Shown piece after piece: positions 7,468 to 16,328 of a stretch of DNA of 64,000 nt. This DNA is from Catonella sp963545085 (GTDB lineage: Bacteria; Bacillota; Clostridia; Lachnospirales; Lachnospiraceae), in contig CAUUHV010000001.1 in NCBI GenBank assembly GCA_963545085.1, forward strand, positions 124,001-188,000. Direction: 5' to 3'. How positions within the stretch are numbered: position 1 is the first letter of the stretch; each line of letters begins with the position of its first letter. The position numbers were made by a program, and so were the translations under genes. The notes under the pieces were generated by a model, which was given only the letters and a program-made list of their open reading frames with translations, made no database searches and was not told the origin of the DNA.

Positions 7468-8211
7468 ATGAAAGGGATAAAGAGAAGGGGTTTTGTATTA
7501 TTTACCGCGGCTGTTATTGCGGGGGCACTTATAACGGGTTGTAACAGAAAGACGGAGGAAAAAGGCTCGGAAGCTTCATTGGAAAGCGTGCGAAGCAGCG
7601 CTTCATCGGGAGCGATAAGTGTAGAGATACCTCCTATGAGTACCGAAGGCAAGATATATGGAATAATTATAGATGCTTCTGAGGAAACGGTTACTTTACA
7701 GACGGATAAAGGGCAAACTTTAAAATTTGAAGTGTCTGACGATACGGACATTAAAGGACTGAAAGACGGTATAGCTACAGGGGCGGCGGTAAGGCTTGAG
7801 TATGACGGCGAAATAAACGGAAAAAATACTAAAAAGGTTAAAGTAAACGGTTTGTATGAGTCGGAAAAACTGCCTAAGCTGTCAAAGGATGCGCTTGCGA
7901 TGGCGGGAGAAATTATACTTTGTCTTGAAAAAGGAGATATGAGCTCGCTTGCCCGTCTTTGTAAATATCCTTTGATTTTTGAAAGAAAAGGCGCAAAGGA
8001 TGAGGGAAGAAAAATAGGAAACGTACAGTCTTTTATATCGCTTAACAAATCGGACGTATTTACAAAAAGGCTCATAAAATCAGTAACGGAAACGGATTTG
8101 TTCCTTACGGGCGCGTATAATGACGGCTTCATATTGGGCATATCGGAAAGCAATATAGTTGCGCAGAATACGACGGACGGTTGGAAAATAACAGGTTTTC
8201 ATTATAAATAG
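7468..8211 (+). CDS. Uncharacterised lipoprotein
   Basis: A basic N-terminus and a hydrophobic stretch end in the lipobox LITGC (Cys25), so it is exported and lipid-anchored. Residues 55-120 form a beta-rich module (GKIYGIIIDASEETVTLQT and onward) like the OB-type modules found in clostridial lipoproteins. Residues 140-247 form an alpha/beta C-terminal part ending in a typical NTF2-like pattern. GGAGG lies six bases before the ATG. Function unknown. Confidence 0.75.
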   Translation: MKGIKRRGFVLFTAAVIAGALITGCNRKTEEKGSEASLESVRSSASSGAISVEIPPMSTEGKIYGIIIDASEETVTLQTDKGQTLKFEVSDDTDIKGLKDGIATGAAVRLEYDGEINGKNTKKVKVNGLYESEKLPKLSKDALAMAGEIILCLEKGDMSSLARLCKYPLIFERKGAKDEGRKIGNVQSFISLNKSDVFTKRLIKSVTETDLFLTGAYNDGFILGISESNIVAQNTTDGWKITGFHYK

Positions 8212-8221
8212 TGAGGGGATT

Positions 8222-8857
8222 ATGACGGAATTTATAATGAAGGAGCTTGATAACGGAAAAATAAAATCCGTTTATAAAAGATTTATAAAGCCGGTTTTTA
8301 AAGAGAAAAAAAATGGAGATGATTTCCTTTTGCCGGAGGACTGTATAGAGGGGCTTATCGCAAAAGACAGATATTGCGGCTTCGGGGTTTATGAGGGTAA
8401 AAAGCTTATATGCTTCGGGCTTTTCATCGGAAATATCAAAAGAAGGGTTCTTTTGCTTGATTATTTCCTCGTGTTAAAAAAATACAAAGGTTTTAACTAT
8501 CCGGATATCTTTTTTGAGATGCTTAAAGAGATTTTGAAATCGGAAAGTGCAGATGTCTCCTTTCCCTTTGGTGTATTTATAGAACTTGAAGGAGTGAAGG
8601 GATTAAGTGATGAAGAAGTTTTAAAACGGGAAGAAAAGCTTTCGTTTTTTAGGCGTGCGGGAGCTTATATTACAGATATTTTGCCTGCGGTAAGAGATAA
8701 AGAATATAATGTTCTGTTTTTGCCTGTAAATGCAAGGCTTAGCAGAGCTGAGCTTAAAACGGAGCTTTTAAAAATTTACGGTGAGGTGCTTCCTTCTTTC
8801 AGAGATAAAAAGAAGTATATAACACGACTTACCGAAGAGATAGACGGGTTGAGGTAG
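8222..8857 (+). CDS. Hypothetical protein, possibly GNAT-like
   Basis: 211 residues, no signal peptide or membrane segment. The order of strands and helices resembles acetyltransferases: a strand pair around CGFGVYEGKKLICFGLFIG, then LLLDYFLVLKKYKGFNYPDIFF where the acetyl-CoA loop would lie. The canonical Q/RxxGxG/A motif is missing. It sits 10 bases after the lipoprotein gene and 5 bases before the Rrf2 gene, so it is part of the same operon. Function not known. Confidence 0.5.
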   Translation: MTEFIMKELDNGKIKSVYKRFIKPVFKEKKNGDDFLLPEDCIEGLIAKDRYCGFGVYEGKKLICFGLFIGNIKRRVLLLDYFLVLKKYKGFNYPDIFFEMLKEILKSESADVSFPFGVFIELEGVKGLSDEEVLKREEKLSFFRRAGAYITDILPAVRDKEYNVLFLPVNARLSRAELKTELLKIYGEVLPSFRDKKKYITRLTEEIDGLR

Positions 8858-8862
8858 ATAGT

Positions 8863-9297
8863 ATGAAGATTTCCACTAAGGGACGATATGCGCTGAGGCT
8901 TATGGTAGATTTAGCGGATAATAGCGATTCGGGCTTTGTGGCATTAAAGGATGTTGCGGCAAGACAGCGAATTTCAAAAAAATATCTTGAGCAGATAGTT
9001 CCTGTTTTAAACAGCGCGGGATTTTTAATAACAAACAGGGGGAATAAAGGCGGATATATGCTCGCAAAACCTCCGAGCGAGTATACGGTATGGGATATTT
9101 TGAAGGTTACGGAGGGAAATATCGCCCCGGTAAGCTGTCTTGAAACGGAAATGAATATATGCGAAAGAAGTGCCGCATGCGCGACTCTTTTTGTATGGGA
9201 AGGCTTATCTAAGGTAGTGGACGAGTATCTTAGCAGTATAACTGTGCAGGATATTGTGGACAGGGAAAGATATGTGATGGGAGATTATGTGATCTGA
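8863..9297 (+). CDS. Rrf2-family transcriptional regulator with three cysteines (IscR-like)
   Basis: DNA-binding regulator of the Rrf2 family: winged-helix N-terminus (MKISTKGRYALRLMVDLA) and the wing motif NRGNKGGYMLAKP. It has Cys92, Cys100 and Cys106, close to the Fe-S ligand pattern of IscR (92, 98, 104), so it probably senses Fe-S status; CymR-type members lack these cysteines. At 144 residues it is normal length. It is not next to iron-sulfur genes here; the suf operon lies at 44.5 kb, where a palindrome overlaps the start site. That link is an inference. No promoter of its own was seen; it reads on from the upstream gene. Confidence 0.88.
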   Translation: MKISTKGRYALRLMVDLADNSDSGFVALKDVAARQRISKKYLEQIVPVLNSAGFLITNRGNKGGYMLAKPPSEYTVWDILKVTEGNIAPVSCLETEMNICERSAACATLFVWEGLSKVVDEYLSSITVQDIVDRERYVMGDYVI

Positions 9298-9306
9298 GGA
9301 GGATAA

Positions 9307-9750
9307 ATGGCAAAGAAGATAAGCAGAAACGGCAAGCTTACGACGGCAATTGTTATAACCTTTGTAATATTGTTAATAAGCCTGATTTTCAGAAAAGGCT
9401 CGGGGGTTCCGATGGCGGGAGAACTTGTTTCGTTGCCGAACTCATTATATACCTATGTAATTTTACCGCTGTTATATTATCTGGGCGGTTTTGTTTTTAT
9501 GCTTGTATTTTTTAAAAATTCCTCTTACAGCGTACCGTCCGTTATAAGAACTCTGTTAACGGTGTTTACCTGTATAGTGTTAATATTTATAATATTTTTC
9601 ATATTTATGTATTTGCAGGAATATACGATAATCGGAGGTATAGTAAGAATTTCCGTTTCAAAATGGGTAATGGAAAAGATGTATGCGCTTATGAGCTTTA
9701 AAACTCTTATTTTCACGGGAGGAATATTTTTATACAATGTTTTTTCTTAA
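9307..9750 (+). CDS. Hypothetical four-helix membrane protein
   Basis: 147 residues with four likely membrane segments, at about 14-28, 47-68, 80-104 and 129-144. There is no family motif I recognise. AGGAGG lies just upstream of the ATG. It overlaps the start of the aldo-keto reductase by 14 bases, so translation is coupled. Function unknown. Confidence 0.65.
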   Translation: MAKKISRNGKLTTAIVITFVILLISLIFRKGSGVPMAGELVSLPNSLYTYVILPLLYYLGGFVFMLVFFKNSSYSVPSVIRTLLTVFTCIVLIFIIFFIFMYLQEYTIIGGIVRISVSKWVMEKMYALMSFKTLIFTGGIFLYNVFS

Positions 9751-10585
9751 AAACGGAATTACAATACCGGAAACGGGTTTCGGTACATGGCAAATCGAGT
9801 ACGGCGATATATGTGTAAAAGCTGTAAAAGAGGCTTTGAAGGCGGGATACAGGCTTATAGACACTGCGAGAGCGTATGGAAATGAAAAAAGTGTGGGCAT
9901 AGCTGTAAAAGAGGCTTTGGCTGAAGGTATAATAAAAGACAGGTCGGAAGTTTTTGTCACAAGTAAACTTTGGAATACGGACAGAAGTTATAATAAGGTA
10001 TTTAAAGCTTTTGAAAAAACAATGCGTAATTTGGAGCTTGATTATATAGATCTTTACCTTATACATTGGCCGGCAAACAGGAAGCGGTATAAAGACCCTG
10101 AAAGAGTGAATGCAGAGGTTTGGAGAGCGTTTGAGGAGCTTTATGAGGCAGGTAAAATAAGAGCTATAGGAGTGAGCAATTTTTATCCGAGGCATCTTGA
10201 GGCTTTAAAAAAGACGGCAAAAATAATGCCGATGGTAAATCAGGTTGAGCTTCATATAGGGTATATGGACAGAGACGCTATAGCATATAACGAGAAAGAA
10301 AATATATTGACGGAAGCTTACAGTCCACTTGGAACGGGTGAACTTCTTAAAAATAAATCTTTAAAAGAAATTTCGAAAAAATACGGAGTATCGGTTTCAA
10401 CACTTTGTATTTCTTATCTTAAAGATGAGGGAATTATTCCTATTATAAAAACGTTAAATCCGTACAGGATGAGGGAAAATTTTGAAGCGGAAGCTATAAA
10501 TTTCAAGTTTGAGGATAAATCTTTTCTTGACAACCTGCCGTTCATAGGCGGACATGCCCATAATCCTGATGAGGTGGAGTTTTAA
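9737..10585 (+). CDS. Aldo/keto reductase
   Basis: Cytoplasmic NAD(P)H-dependent reductase of carbonyl compounds. The catalytic tetrad is visible: Asp42 (DTARAYGNE), Tyr47, Lys77 (TSKLW) and His110 (LIHWP). At 282 residues it has the common length for bacterial AKR5-type enzymes such as 2,5-diketogluconate or methylglyoxal reductases. The barrel is complete, including GVSNF and the late NQVELH strand. Its stop overlaps the convergent gene's stop by four bases. Confidence 0.9.
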   Translation: MFFLKNGITIPETGFGTWQIEYGDICVKAVKEALKAGYRLIDTARAYGNEKSVGIAVKEALAEGIIKDRSEVFVTSKLWNTDRSYNKVFKAFEKTMRNLELDYIDLYLIHWPANRKRYKDPERVNAEVWRAFEELYEAGKIRAIGVSNFYPRHLEALKKTAKIMPMVNQVELHIGYMDRDAIAYNEKENILTEAYSPLGTGELLKNKSLKEISKKYGVSVSTLCISYLKDEGIIPIIKTLNPYRMRENFEAEAINFKFEDKSFLDNLPFIGGHAHNPDEVEF

Positions 10586-11328
10586 AACGGTCTGTCCGAG
10601 CCTATAAGCAGGCAGTTTTGCCTTTCCGTAGCGGGCACGTCGGTACGGCAGCGCCTGAATTCGGTATAGGTAAAATACTTTTTTAACAGGGAAAATTCCT
10701 CGGCACCTCTTTTTGAATGAGGACCCGAAAGGGAGGTTATCATATTTATAACATATATTCCTTCGGGATTGAGTCTGCCTTTTATTCTTTTAACCGATTC
10801 ATCGGTAAGAAGAGTTTCGTCTAAATTTTCGGCAACATAAGCATCATTAAAAATAATATCGTATTTTTTGGTGCTTTGTTTCAGATAATCATTTCCGTCC
10901 ATTATAAAAATTTTAAGACGTTCATTTCTGTAAAGGTCAAACTCATCATAAAGCTCGTCAAGATAGAAGTATTTAAAAGCGATTTCAAGCATAACGGGGT
11001 CTATTTCCACTACATCAAGAGTTTTTTTCGGGAAATGACTTATAAAATATTTAGGATAAGAAAATCCCGCCCCGCCTATAAGCAGAGCGGAATTCAGATC
11101 TGGATTGGCTGTAAATATTTCATTAAAACCTAAAGCGTATCTGAATACAAGGTCATTTCTATGCGCCTTGTCGTTATAAGAAGCGGACTCTCTCGCGCCG
11201 CCGACAAGAAGCAGACGGACAGACTCCCCGTCCTCCGTCGCGTCTCTTATTTCAAGGTCGCTGCCTCCGTAGCAGGAAGTCTCATAGATAACTTTTCCCG
11301 AATCAAATAAATGTCTGAAAGTATTCAT
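10582..11328 (-). CDS. Spermidine-synthase-like methyltransferase-fold protein
   Basis: Rossmann-fold protein related to spermidine synthases. The nucleotide-binding loop (ALLIGGAGFSYPKY), the acidic strand end (VVEIDP) and the DGNDYL and FNDAY motifs follow in the expected order. At 248 residues it lacks the N-terminal membrane part of the long fused versions. The loop GGAGFSYP differs from the classic GGGDGG of true spermidine synthases, so the substrate may differ. Convergent with the aldo-keto reductase; 12 bases downstream of the DUF975 gene on the same strand. Confidence 0.75.
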   Translation of the reverse strand: MNTFRHLFDSGKVIYETSCYGGSDLEIRDATEDGESVRLLLVGGARESASYNDKAHRNDLVFRYALGFNEIFTANPDLNSALLIGGAGFSYPKYFISHFPKKTLDVVEIDPVMLEIAFKYFYLDELYDEFDLYRNERLKIFIMDGNDYLKQSTKKYDIIFNDAYVAENLDETLLTDESVKRIKGRLNPEGIYVINMITSLSGPHSKRGAEEFSLLKKYFTYTEFRRCRTDVPATERQNCLLIGSDRPF

Positions 11329-11340
11329 TCCATATTCCTT

Positions 11341-12069
11341 TCAGGCATCGTAAGAGCTGTTCCCGCTGTAATCATAAGGCGCGTTTTCCTTCAATACTGC
11401 GTAAAGCTCGGCGTTGGTAGCGCATTTATAAGGGAAAACGTATAAAACGCCGGCTATTCCGAAGGTGATGCCGGTAAGCATATCCCACAGAATAAATGAT
11501 AAATCGAGAACAAACGCGTCAAATCGGTTGCCGCGCATCATTTCCGAAGAAAGTTTCATTGCGTCGAACGGTTCTATACGGGGATTTTCAGCAAGTATAT
11601 AGGGTACCAGACGATATGAATACATCTTCATTATTCCGGGTATTATCAGTAAAAGGGTGTATAAGAAAATCATAACCGAGGTAAGAAACTGAGTTTTAAC
11701 AACATTCATATAGCCGTTTTTAAAAGCGAAACCGAACTCGTTAAGGTTCGACGGAGCGATTCTGTTTTTGATAAAAAATCTGTATCCTCCCACCGCAAGC
11801 GGAGCAAGCAGAAAAATATTGATAACGATTCCTATTACAACGGCGATTATCGCAATACCGGCGATAAGTGTAAGCAAAGCGTACAGGTCATCGGAAATGC
11901 CGCCTGTAGCGATAGCGTTTCCGACGGAAGATGTTCCTCTGCTCGAAGATGATCTTGAAAATAATTCTCCGGTGGAAAAAGCAAGAATGAGTCCCGCTAT
12001 TACCGAAATCACATAGTTTCTTTTAAAGGCGAATTTCGCCCGTTCCTTAAGATCCGCTCTTGCCCACAT
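11341..12069 (-). CDS. DUF975 family membrane protein
   Basis: Integral membrane protein of unknown function, widespread in Firmicutes. It has the N-terminal family signature (tryptophan near the start, then ADLKERAKFAFKRNY) followed by five or six membrane segments. The motif around IPGIMKMYSYRLVPYILAENP is the most conserved part of the family. A strong AAAGGAGG site precedes the ATG. First gene of a two-gene minus-strand unit with the spermidine-synthase-like gene. Confidence 0.85.
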   Translation of the reverse strand: MWARADLKERAKFAFKRNYVISVIAGLILAFSTGELFSRSSSSRGTSSVGNAIATGGISDDLYALLTLIAGIAIIAVVIGIVINIFLLAPLAVGGYRFFIKNRIAPSNLNEFGFAFKNGYMNVVKTQFLTSVMIFLYTLLLIIPGIMKMYSYRLVPYILAENPRIEPFDAMKLSSEMMRGNRFDAFVLDLSFILWDMLTGITFGIAGVLYVFPYKCATNAELYAVLKENAPYDYSGNSSYDA

Positions 12070-12116
12070 AAAAAGCCTCCTTTTGGTTTTTAATAAAGTT
12101 TTGGAACTTAACTGAT

Positions 12117-12144
12117 ATTTTACTATAATATCAGGATTTTACAA
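12117..12144 (-). promoter_or_regulatory. Candidate promoter of the DUF975 operon
   Basis: Minus strand: TTGTAA (12139-12144), a 16-base spacer, TAAAAT (12117-12122). The start site would be about 40 bases before the ATG at 12069. It is back to back with the GIY-YIG gene promoter. Confidence 0.5.
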
Positions 12145-12165
12145 GGAACTTCAGTCTAAGTTTAC

Positions 12166-12194
12166 TTAACTTTTTTATGAATTTGACTTATAAT
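12166..12194 (+). promoter_or_regulatory. Sigma-A promoter of the GIY-YIG gene
   Basis: TTAACT (12166-12171), a 17-base spacer and a perfect TATAAT (12189-12194), about 44 bases before the ATG. Confidence 0.7.
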
Positions 12195-12237
12195 CAAAAA
12201 GTAATTGTTTTATACGGTTTGATATACGGGAGATGAT

Positions 12238-12498
12238 ATGTCACATTACGTATATATTTTAAAATGCGCGGACGGCACTTATTATACGGGATATACTACT
12301 GATGTGGAAAAGCGCGTAAAAGCCCACAACGAAGGGAGAGGCGCTAAGTACACAAGGAGCAGAATACCGTGCGAAACGGTTTATACGGAGGTCTTTGAGG
12401 ATAAAAGAGAGGCTATGAGAAGAGAATGGGAGATAAAAAACAGGCTTACGAGAAAGGAAAAAGAAAAGCTTATAAACACCTTCTCAAAAGTCTTATAA
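12238..12498 (+). CDS. GIY-YIG nuclease superfamily protein (YazA/YhbQ type)
   Basis: Small single-domain nuclease-fold protein of 86 residues. The VYI..YTGYT motif (YVYILKCADGTYYTGYTTD) is followed by the conserved Arg (VEKRVKAHNEG), KYTRSRIP and the Glu-containing helix. In Bacillus the homologue yazA lies between the trmN6-like gene and rsmI. Here that spot (40.5 kb) lacks it and the gene stands alone. Role in the cell uncertain, probably DNA repair related. Confidence 0.9.
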   Translation: MSHYVYILKCADGTYYTGYTTDVEKRVKAHNEGRGAKYTRSRIPCETVYTEVFEDKREAMRREWEIKNRLTRKEKEKLINTFSKVL

Positions 12499-12597
12499 GC
12501 TTTCTTAAAACTTTTTTAAATGTTTACGCTATTTTATCTTAAAACCTTTTTTTGTATACTGTACACAGGTAATTACCAATGGAAAACGGAGTTTGAT

Positions 12598-13311
12598 ATG
12601 TATAAGATTTTAATTTGTGACGATGAGAAAGATATTGTTTCGGCAACCAAAATTTATCTTGAAACCGAAGGATACCGGGTATTTACGGCTTATAACGGAA
12701 AGGAAGCTTTGGAAGTTATAGCAAAAAACGATATCAATCTTGCCGTCATGGATATTATGATGCCTGTTTTGGACGGAATATCCGCAGTAAGAAAGCTAAG
12801 AGAAACGAGCGTGATTCCCGTTATAATGCTTACGGCAAAGGGAGAGGACGCGGATAAGGTTTTAGGGCTCGGAATAGGGGCGGACGATTATGTCACAAAG
12901 CCGTTTAATCCGATTGAACTTATGGCAAGGGTGAAATCCCAGTTAAGACGCTATATGGTTTTTAGCGGGGCAAAGCCTGAAGAAAGCGAGGAAATGCTTG
13001 TATCGGGAGGATTATGTCTTAACAAGGCTGCAAGAGAGCTTACGGTGGACGGTAATAAAACTGAGCTTACACCTAAGGAATTTGACATACTTAAGACTTT
13101 CCTTTTAAACAAGGGCAGAGTGCTTTCGCCGGATATAATTTATAAAAAAGTATGGGGCGGCGAGCCTTACGGAGCGGAAAGCACGGTTGCGGTACATATA
13201 AGGCATTTAAGAGAAAAAATAGAGATAAACCCGTCCGAGCCGCGCTATATTAAGGTGGTATGGGGACAGGGCTATAAAATGGATAAGGATAAGGAAGATG
13301 GAAATGGTTAA
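12598..13311 (+). CDS. OmpR/PhoB-family response regulator
   Basis: Transcription factor of a two-component pair. The receiver domain (residues 1-118) shows the acidic pair DDEKD, the phosphoacceptor Asp in VMDIMMPVLDG, the TAKGE threonine region and the KPF lysine. A winged-helix DNA-binding domain ends in the usual RYIKVVWGQGYK. The start is set at ATG 12598 (237 aa), because MYKILICDD is the true receiver N-terminus and a CGGAG site precedes it; an in-frame extension to 12520 is unlikely. It overlaps the kinase gene by 14 bases. Confidence 0.92.
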   Translation: MYKILICDDEKDIVSATKIYLETEGYRVFTAYNGKEALEVIAKNDINLAVMDIMMPVLDGISAVRKLRETSVIPVIMLTAKGEDADKVLGLGIGADDYVTKPFNPIELMARVKSQLRRYMVFSGAKPEESEEMLVSGGLCLNKAARELTVDGNKTELTPKEFDILKTFLLNKGRVLSPDIIYKKVWGGEPYGAESTVAVHIRHLREKIEINPSEPRYIKVVWGQGYKMDKDKEDGNG

Positions 13312-14905
13312 GACCGATAAAAAAATATACTCTCTGCCCGCCAAGGTGGGAGCGGTTATGCTTTCAGTTTTATTTTTTATTGTAGTTATAGGCTGCCTTA
13401 TAGTTTTTTCGTACCTGTATTCTGAGGGTATTTATAGCTTGAATGACGCGGAGATGAGCAATTATCTAATCGATGAAATGAGGCGTCACGGTAACGGGGA
13501 TTATTTCAGGATGATTTCGGCGGCGGTAGAGGCAAGGTATCTTGTAATAGTATTCGGATTTATAGCCGGTATTTTATTTCTGCTGTTTTTGATACTTGTT
13601 TTGCACATGGCGGGACGCAGGAGAGATGAAGAAGGAATACATAAAACTATAGTAAGCGAGCTGCCGCTTGAGATAACCACCGGCTTATATATGTTAGTGA
13701 CGATAATGTTTTATGGCGGTGTCGGCATGGCACCTTTGTCAAAAACATTCGGCGTAGTTGCGATTATGGTATTTTTCGGCGCGTGGTGTTTTTTCACCAT
13801 TCTTTATCTTGCGAATACCGTAATAGGGATAAAGAGCGAAACTTTATTTAAAAATATGCTTACGATAAGAACTTTGAAATTTTTGTTCGCGGCTGTTAAA
13901 GGAGCGCTTAATAATATTTCGGCTGTCGGTCGCGCCGCTGTATTTTTTCTTGCGACGGTATTTGTTGAAGTTTTGATTTTGCAGTTTACTTATGGGAGCG
14001 GTGCGGGCGTAACAGTTTTACTCCATCTGTTTTTAATAGTACTTTTCGCCTATGTGTCGGTGTCGGTAAAAAAACTTGAGGAAGCCGGAAAAAAGATAGC
14101 TTCGGGAGATGTATCCTATAAGGTCGATGTCACTTATATGGCGGGTGATTTAAAAATTATAGGAAATCAGTTAAATGAAATCGGAGCGGGGTTAAGCAAT
14201 GCCTTGGAAGAAAAAATGAAAAGCGAGAGGCTTAAAACCGAGCTTATAACGAATGTTTCACACGATATTAAAACACCGCTTACTTCTATAATAAATTATA
14301 CGGATTTATTGAGAAAGGAAAACATCGAAACAGAGCCTGTAAAGGGTTATATAGAGGTACTTGACAGGCAGTCGGAAAGACTTAAAAAGCTCATAAACGA
14401 TTTACTTGAGGCTTCAAAGGCGGCAAGCGGAGTGACAGAAACGAAAATAATGGAATTTGACGCCGAGGTCCTGTTAAATCAGGCAATCGGAGAGTACCAA
14501 GATAAGCTTGAGAGCGCCAATCTCAGTACGGTTGTAACGATGCCTGAGGGACCGGTAATGATAAAAGCGGACGGCAGACATCTTTGGAGGGTGTTTGACA
14601 ATATTTTGGGAAACACGGTCAAGTATGCGGAGCCCGGTACAAGAGTGTATATGGATTTAATTAAAAACGGTTCCGATGTTAAGATAATATTTAAAAATAT
14701 TTCAGCCGGTCAGTTAAACATAACGGGTGAAGAACTGATGGAGCGATTTGTGAGAGGCGACAGTTCAAGAAATACCGAGGGAAGCGGGCTGGGACTTTCC
14801 ATAGCAAGAAGCCTTATGGAGCTTATGAACGGCACCCTGAAGATAAATATAGACGGAGACCTGTTTAAAGCGGAACTCGGCTTTAAAGGAGGAGGGACTT
14901 TATAA
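13298..14905 (+). CDS. Membrane histidine kinase
   Basis: Sensor kinase partner of the preceding regulator. The N-terminal 250 residues hold about six membrane segments with a short extracellular loop between the first two. A linker (LEEAGKKIASGDVSYKV) leads to the H-box NVSHDIKTPLTS with the phospho-accepting His. The ATP-binding domain has the N-box (NILGNTVKYAEPG) and the GSGLGLSIAR glycine box. The overall plan resembles clostridial VanS-type kinases with many membrane helices. The signal sensed is unknown. Start ATG 13298 overlaps the regulator's end; a second in-frame ATG at 13304 is possible. Confidence 0.9.
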   Translation: MEMVKTDKKIYSLPAKVGAVMLSVLFFIVVIGCLIVFSYLYSEGIYSLNDAEMSNYLIDEMRRHGNGDYFRMISAAVEARYLVIVFGFIAGILFLLFLILVLHMAGRRRDEEGIHKTIVSELPLEITTGLYMLVTIMFYGGVGMAPLSKTFGVVAIMVFFGAWCFFTILYLANTVIGIKSETLFKNMLTIRTLKFLFAAVKGALNNISAVGRAAVFFLATVFVEVLILQFTYGSGAGVTVLLHLFLIVLFAYVSVSVKKLEEAGKKIASGDVSYKVDVTYMAGDLKIIGNQLNEIGAGLSNALEEKMKSERLKTELITNVSHDIKTPLTSIINYTDLLRKENIETEPVKGYIEVLDRQSERLKKLINDLLEASKAASGVTETKIMEFDAEVLLNQAIGEYQDKLESANLSTVVTMPEGPVMIKADGRHLWRVFDNILGNTVKYAEPGTRVYMDLIKNGSDVKIIFKNISAGQLNITGEELMERFVRGDSSRNTEGSGLGLSIARSLMELMNGTLKINIDGDLFKAELGFKGGGTL

Positions 14906-14917
14906 GTGAAAAAATAT

Positions 14918-14950
14918 GACCGGCACGGTTTATAAAAGACCGTGCCGGTC
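14918..14950. terminator. Perfect 12-bp hairpin after the kinase gene; T-tract faces left
   Basis: GACCGGCACGGT / ACCGTGCCGGTC with a nine-base loop, 13 bases after the kinase stop. Rightward there is no T-tract (CGTTCGTTCGG follows). Leftward, the minus strand continues ATATTTTTTC, as in an intrinsic terminator for leftward transcripts. It may act as a 3' end for both strands. Confidence 0.55.
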
Positions 14951-15080
14951 CGTTCGTTCGGAGATAAGTCGGAAGATATGCAACTGCCCGTATTAAAGCA
15001 CGTTTTCGTACAGCGGACAATTAAAAGCGGATTAGCAAAAAAAGACTTCATGAATAATTTGGTGAAAGTTAAAAAAGTAG

Positions 15081-15108
15081 TTACAAATTCTTTAAAATAT
15101 TATATAAT
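15081..15108 (+). promoter_or_regulatory. Sigma-A promoter of the diguanylate cyclase gene
   Basis: TTACAA (15081-15086), a 16-base spacer and TATAAT (15103-15108), about 85 bases before the chosen ATG. The rest of 14951-15191 holds no supported gene. Confidence 0.6.
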
Positions 15109-15191
15109 AATCCTAAAATGTTAACCGTGTGTCCGCGTGAGAAATTTTGGCGTAAAAGCAGTATAAAAGCTTGCCAAAAACGAGGGAAGAA

Positions 15192-16301
15192 ATGAGAGAT
15201 TTTTTTAACAGGGATTGGAAGAGACTGTTTTCCAATAACCGTCGTGAAATAGAGCAGGAAAACGCAAAGCTTGCAAAACTTATTTCCATAGTTATGACTT
15301 TGGTCATGCTTATGGTTTTTTCGGTTTTTGTGTTTTTTAATGAGTTGTCACTTTTAATCGTATACTTTGTTACGGCAATTCTTATGAGTGTTACGGGAGC
15401 ATTCGCGAGTTATGTATGCGAGCATGACAATCTCCGCAAATATGCGCTTGCCGTCATATATTTTAATACCTTTCTCATGTATATGTTTTCAATGTACATA
15501 ATACTTATAATATATGATTGGACAAACTATTTCCTGTATATTTCGCTTCTGGCGCTGCTGCCGTTAATAATAATAGATACTCCTTACAGAAAAGCGATTC
15601 AGCAGATAGCGGCAACCGCAATTGTAATATTGCTTCTCTTAACGGATGAAAGATTTTTGGGAAGCAACATGCTTGAGGTGATTATGCTTTTTGTCGCTGT
15701 TGCGGCAACTGCATATTTTTTCGGCATTCATATAAGCAGGCAGAGGGTTATAGCGTTTGACAGGGCAAGAAGGCTTTTTCTTGTGAACAGGCTTGATGTG
15801 GGATTGTATATATTAAGCAGAAGGAGCTTTTTTGAGGATGTAGGAAGACTCAGTAAAACGGGCGAAGTAACGGGTGTTCTTATGTGCGATATAAATAAAT
15901 TTAAGAGTGTAAACGACAAGTACGGACATGATGTCGGAGACGAGCTGCTTGAGATAGTGGCGTTTTTCTTAAAGGAATTTGCCGATACTTACGGAATAAC
16001 CTGGTACAGATACGGAGGAGACGAATTTGTAGGCATACATACGAAGGACAGTAAGATACCTATAAATGAGGCTCCGGACAGACTTTATGAGATGATGAGA
16101 AATAAAGAGATTCCGACGCCGCTTGGAAGAATAAGGATTGAACTCAGTATAGGCTATGCGGAAATGTCTGAGAGCAATGATTACGAGGAATGTCTTAAGA
16201 GAGCGGATTTGGTCATGTATGAAAAGAAGAAGTCAATGGGCAGAAGGGCCGGAGACAGAAGGGCCGGAGACAGAACTGTATGCGCGGTTGACATGAGATA
16301 A
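15192..16301 (+). CDS. Membrane diguanylate cyclase (GGDEF)
   Basis: Makes cyclic di-GMP from GTP. About six N-terminal membrane helices (residues 35-190) form a sensor of unknown ligand, followed by a GGDEF domain. The metal-binding Asp (GVLMCDINKFKSVNDKYGHDVGD) and the active loop RYGGDEF are intact. No RxxD inhibitory site lies before the active loop, so product inhibition may be absent. The start is placed at ATG 15192, preceded by GAGGGAAG, rather than at the in-frame TTG at 15171. The C-terminus holds an exact tandem repeat (RRAGD twice) from a 15-base duplication at about 16243-16272. It may oppose flagellar motility or favour Tad pili. Confidence 0.9.
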   Translation: MRDFFNRDWKRLFSNNRREIEQENAKLAKLISIVMTLVMLMVFSVFVFFNELSLLIVYFVTAILMSVTGAFASYVCEHDNLRKYALAVIYFNTFLMYMFSMYIILIIYDWTNYFLYISLLALLPLIIIDTPYRKAIQQIAATAIVILLLLTDERFLGSNMLEVIMLFVAVAATAYFFGIHISRQRVIAFDRARRLFLVNRLDVGLYILSRRSFFEDVGRLSKTGEVTGVLMCDINKFKSVNDKYGHDVGDELLEIVAFFLKEFADTYGITWYRYGGDEFVGIHTKDSKIPINEAPDRLYEMMRNKEIPTPLGRIRIELSIGYAEMSESNDYEECLKRADLVMYEKKKSMGRRAGDRRAGDRTVCAVDMR

Positions 16302-16328
16302 AATGAAAAAATAACAAAAGGAGATAAT

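Noticed and set aside
7425..8153. 242-residue minus-strand frame opposite the lipoprotein gene
   Set aside because: Same shadow composition, and the plus-strand lipoprotein has a lipobox and a ribosome site.
12520..12597. 26-residue N-terminal extension of the response regulator
   Set aside because: The extension is hydrophobic, lacks a ribosome site and lies before the canonical receiver start at 12598.
14942..15124. 60-residue plus-strand frame between the kinase and the diguanylate cyclase
   Set aside because: It starts inside the hairpin arm, has no ribosome site, and its end covers the promoter of the cyclase gene.
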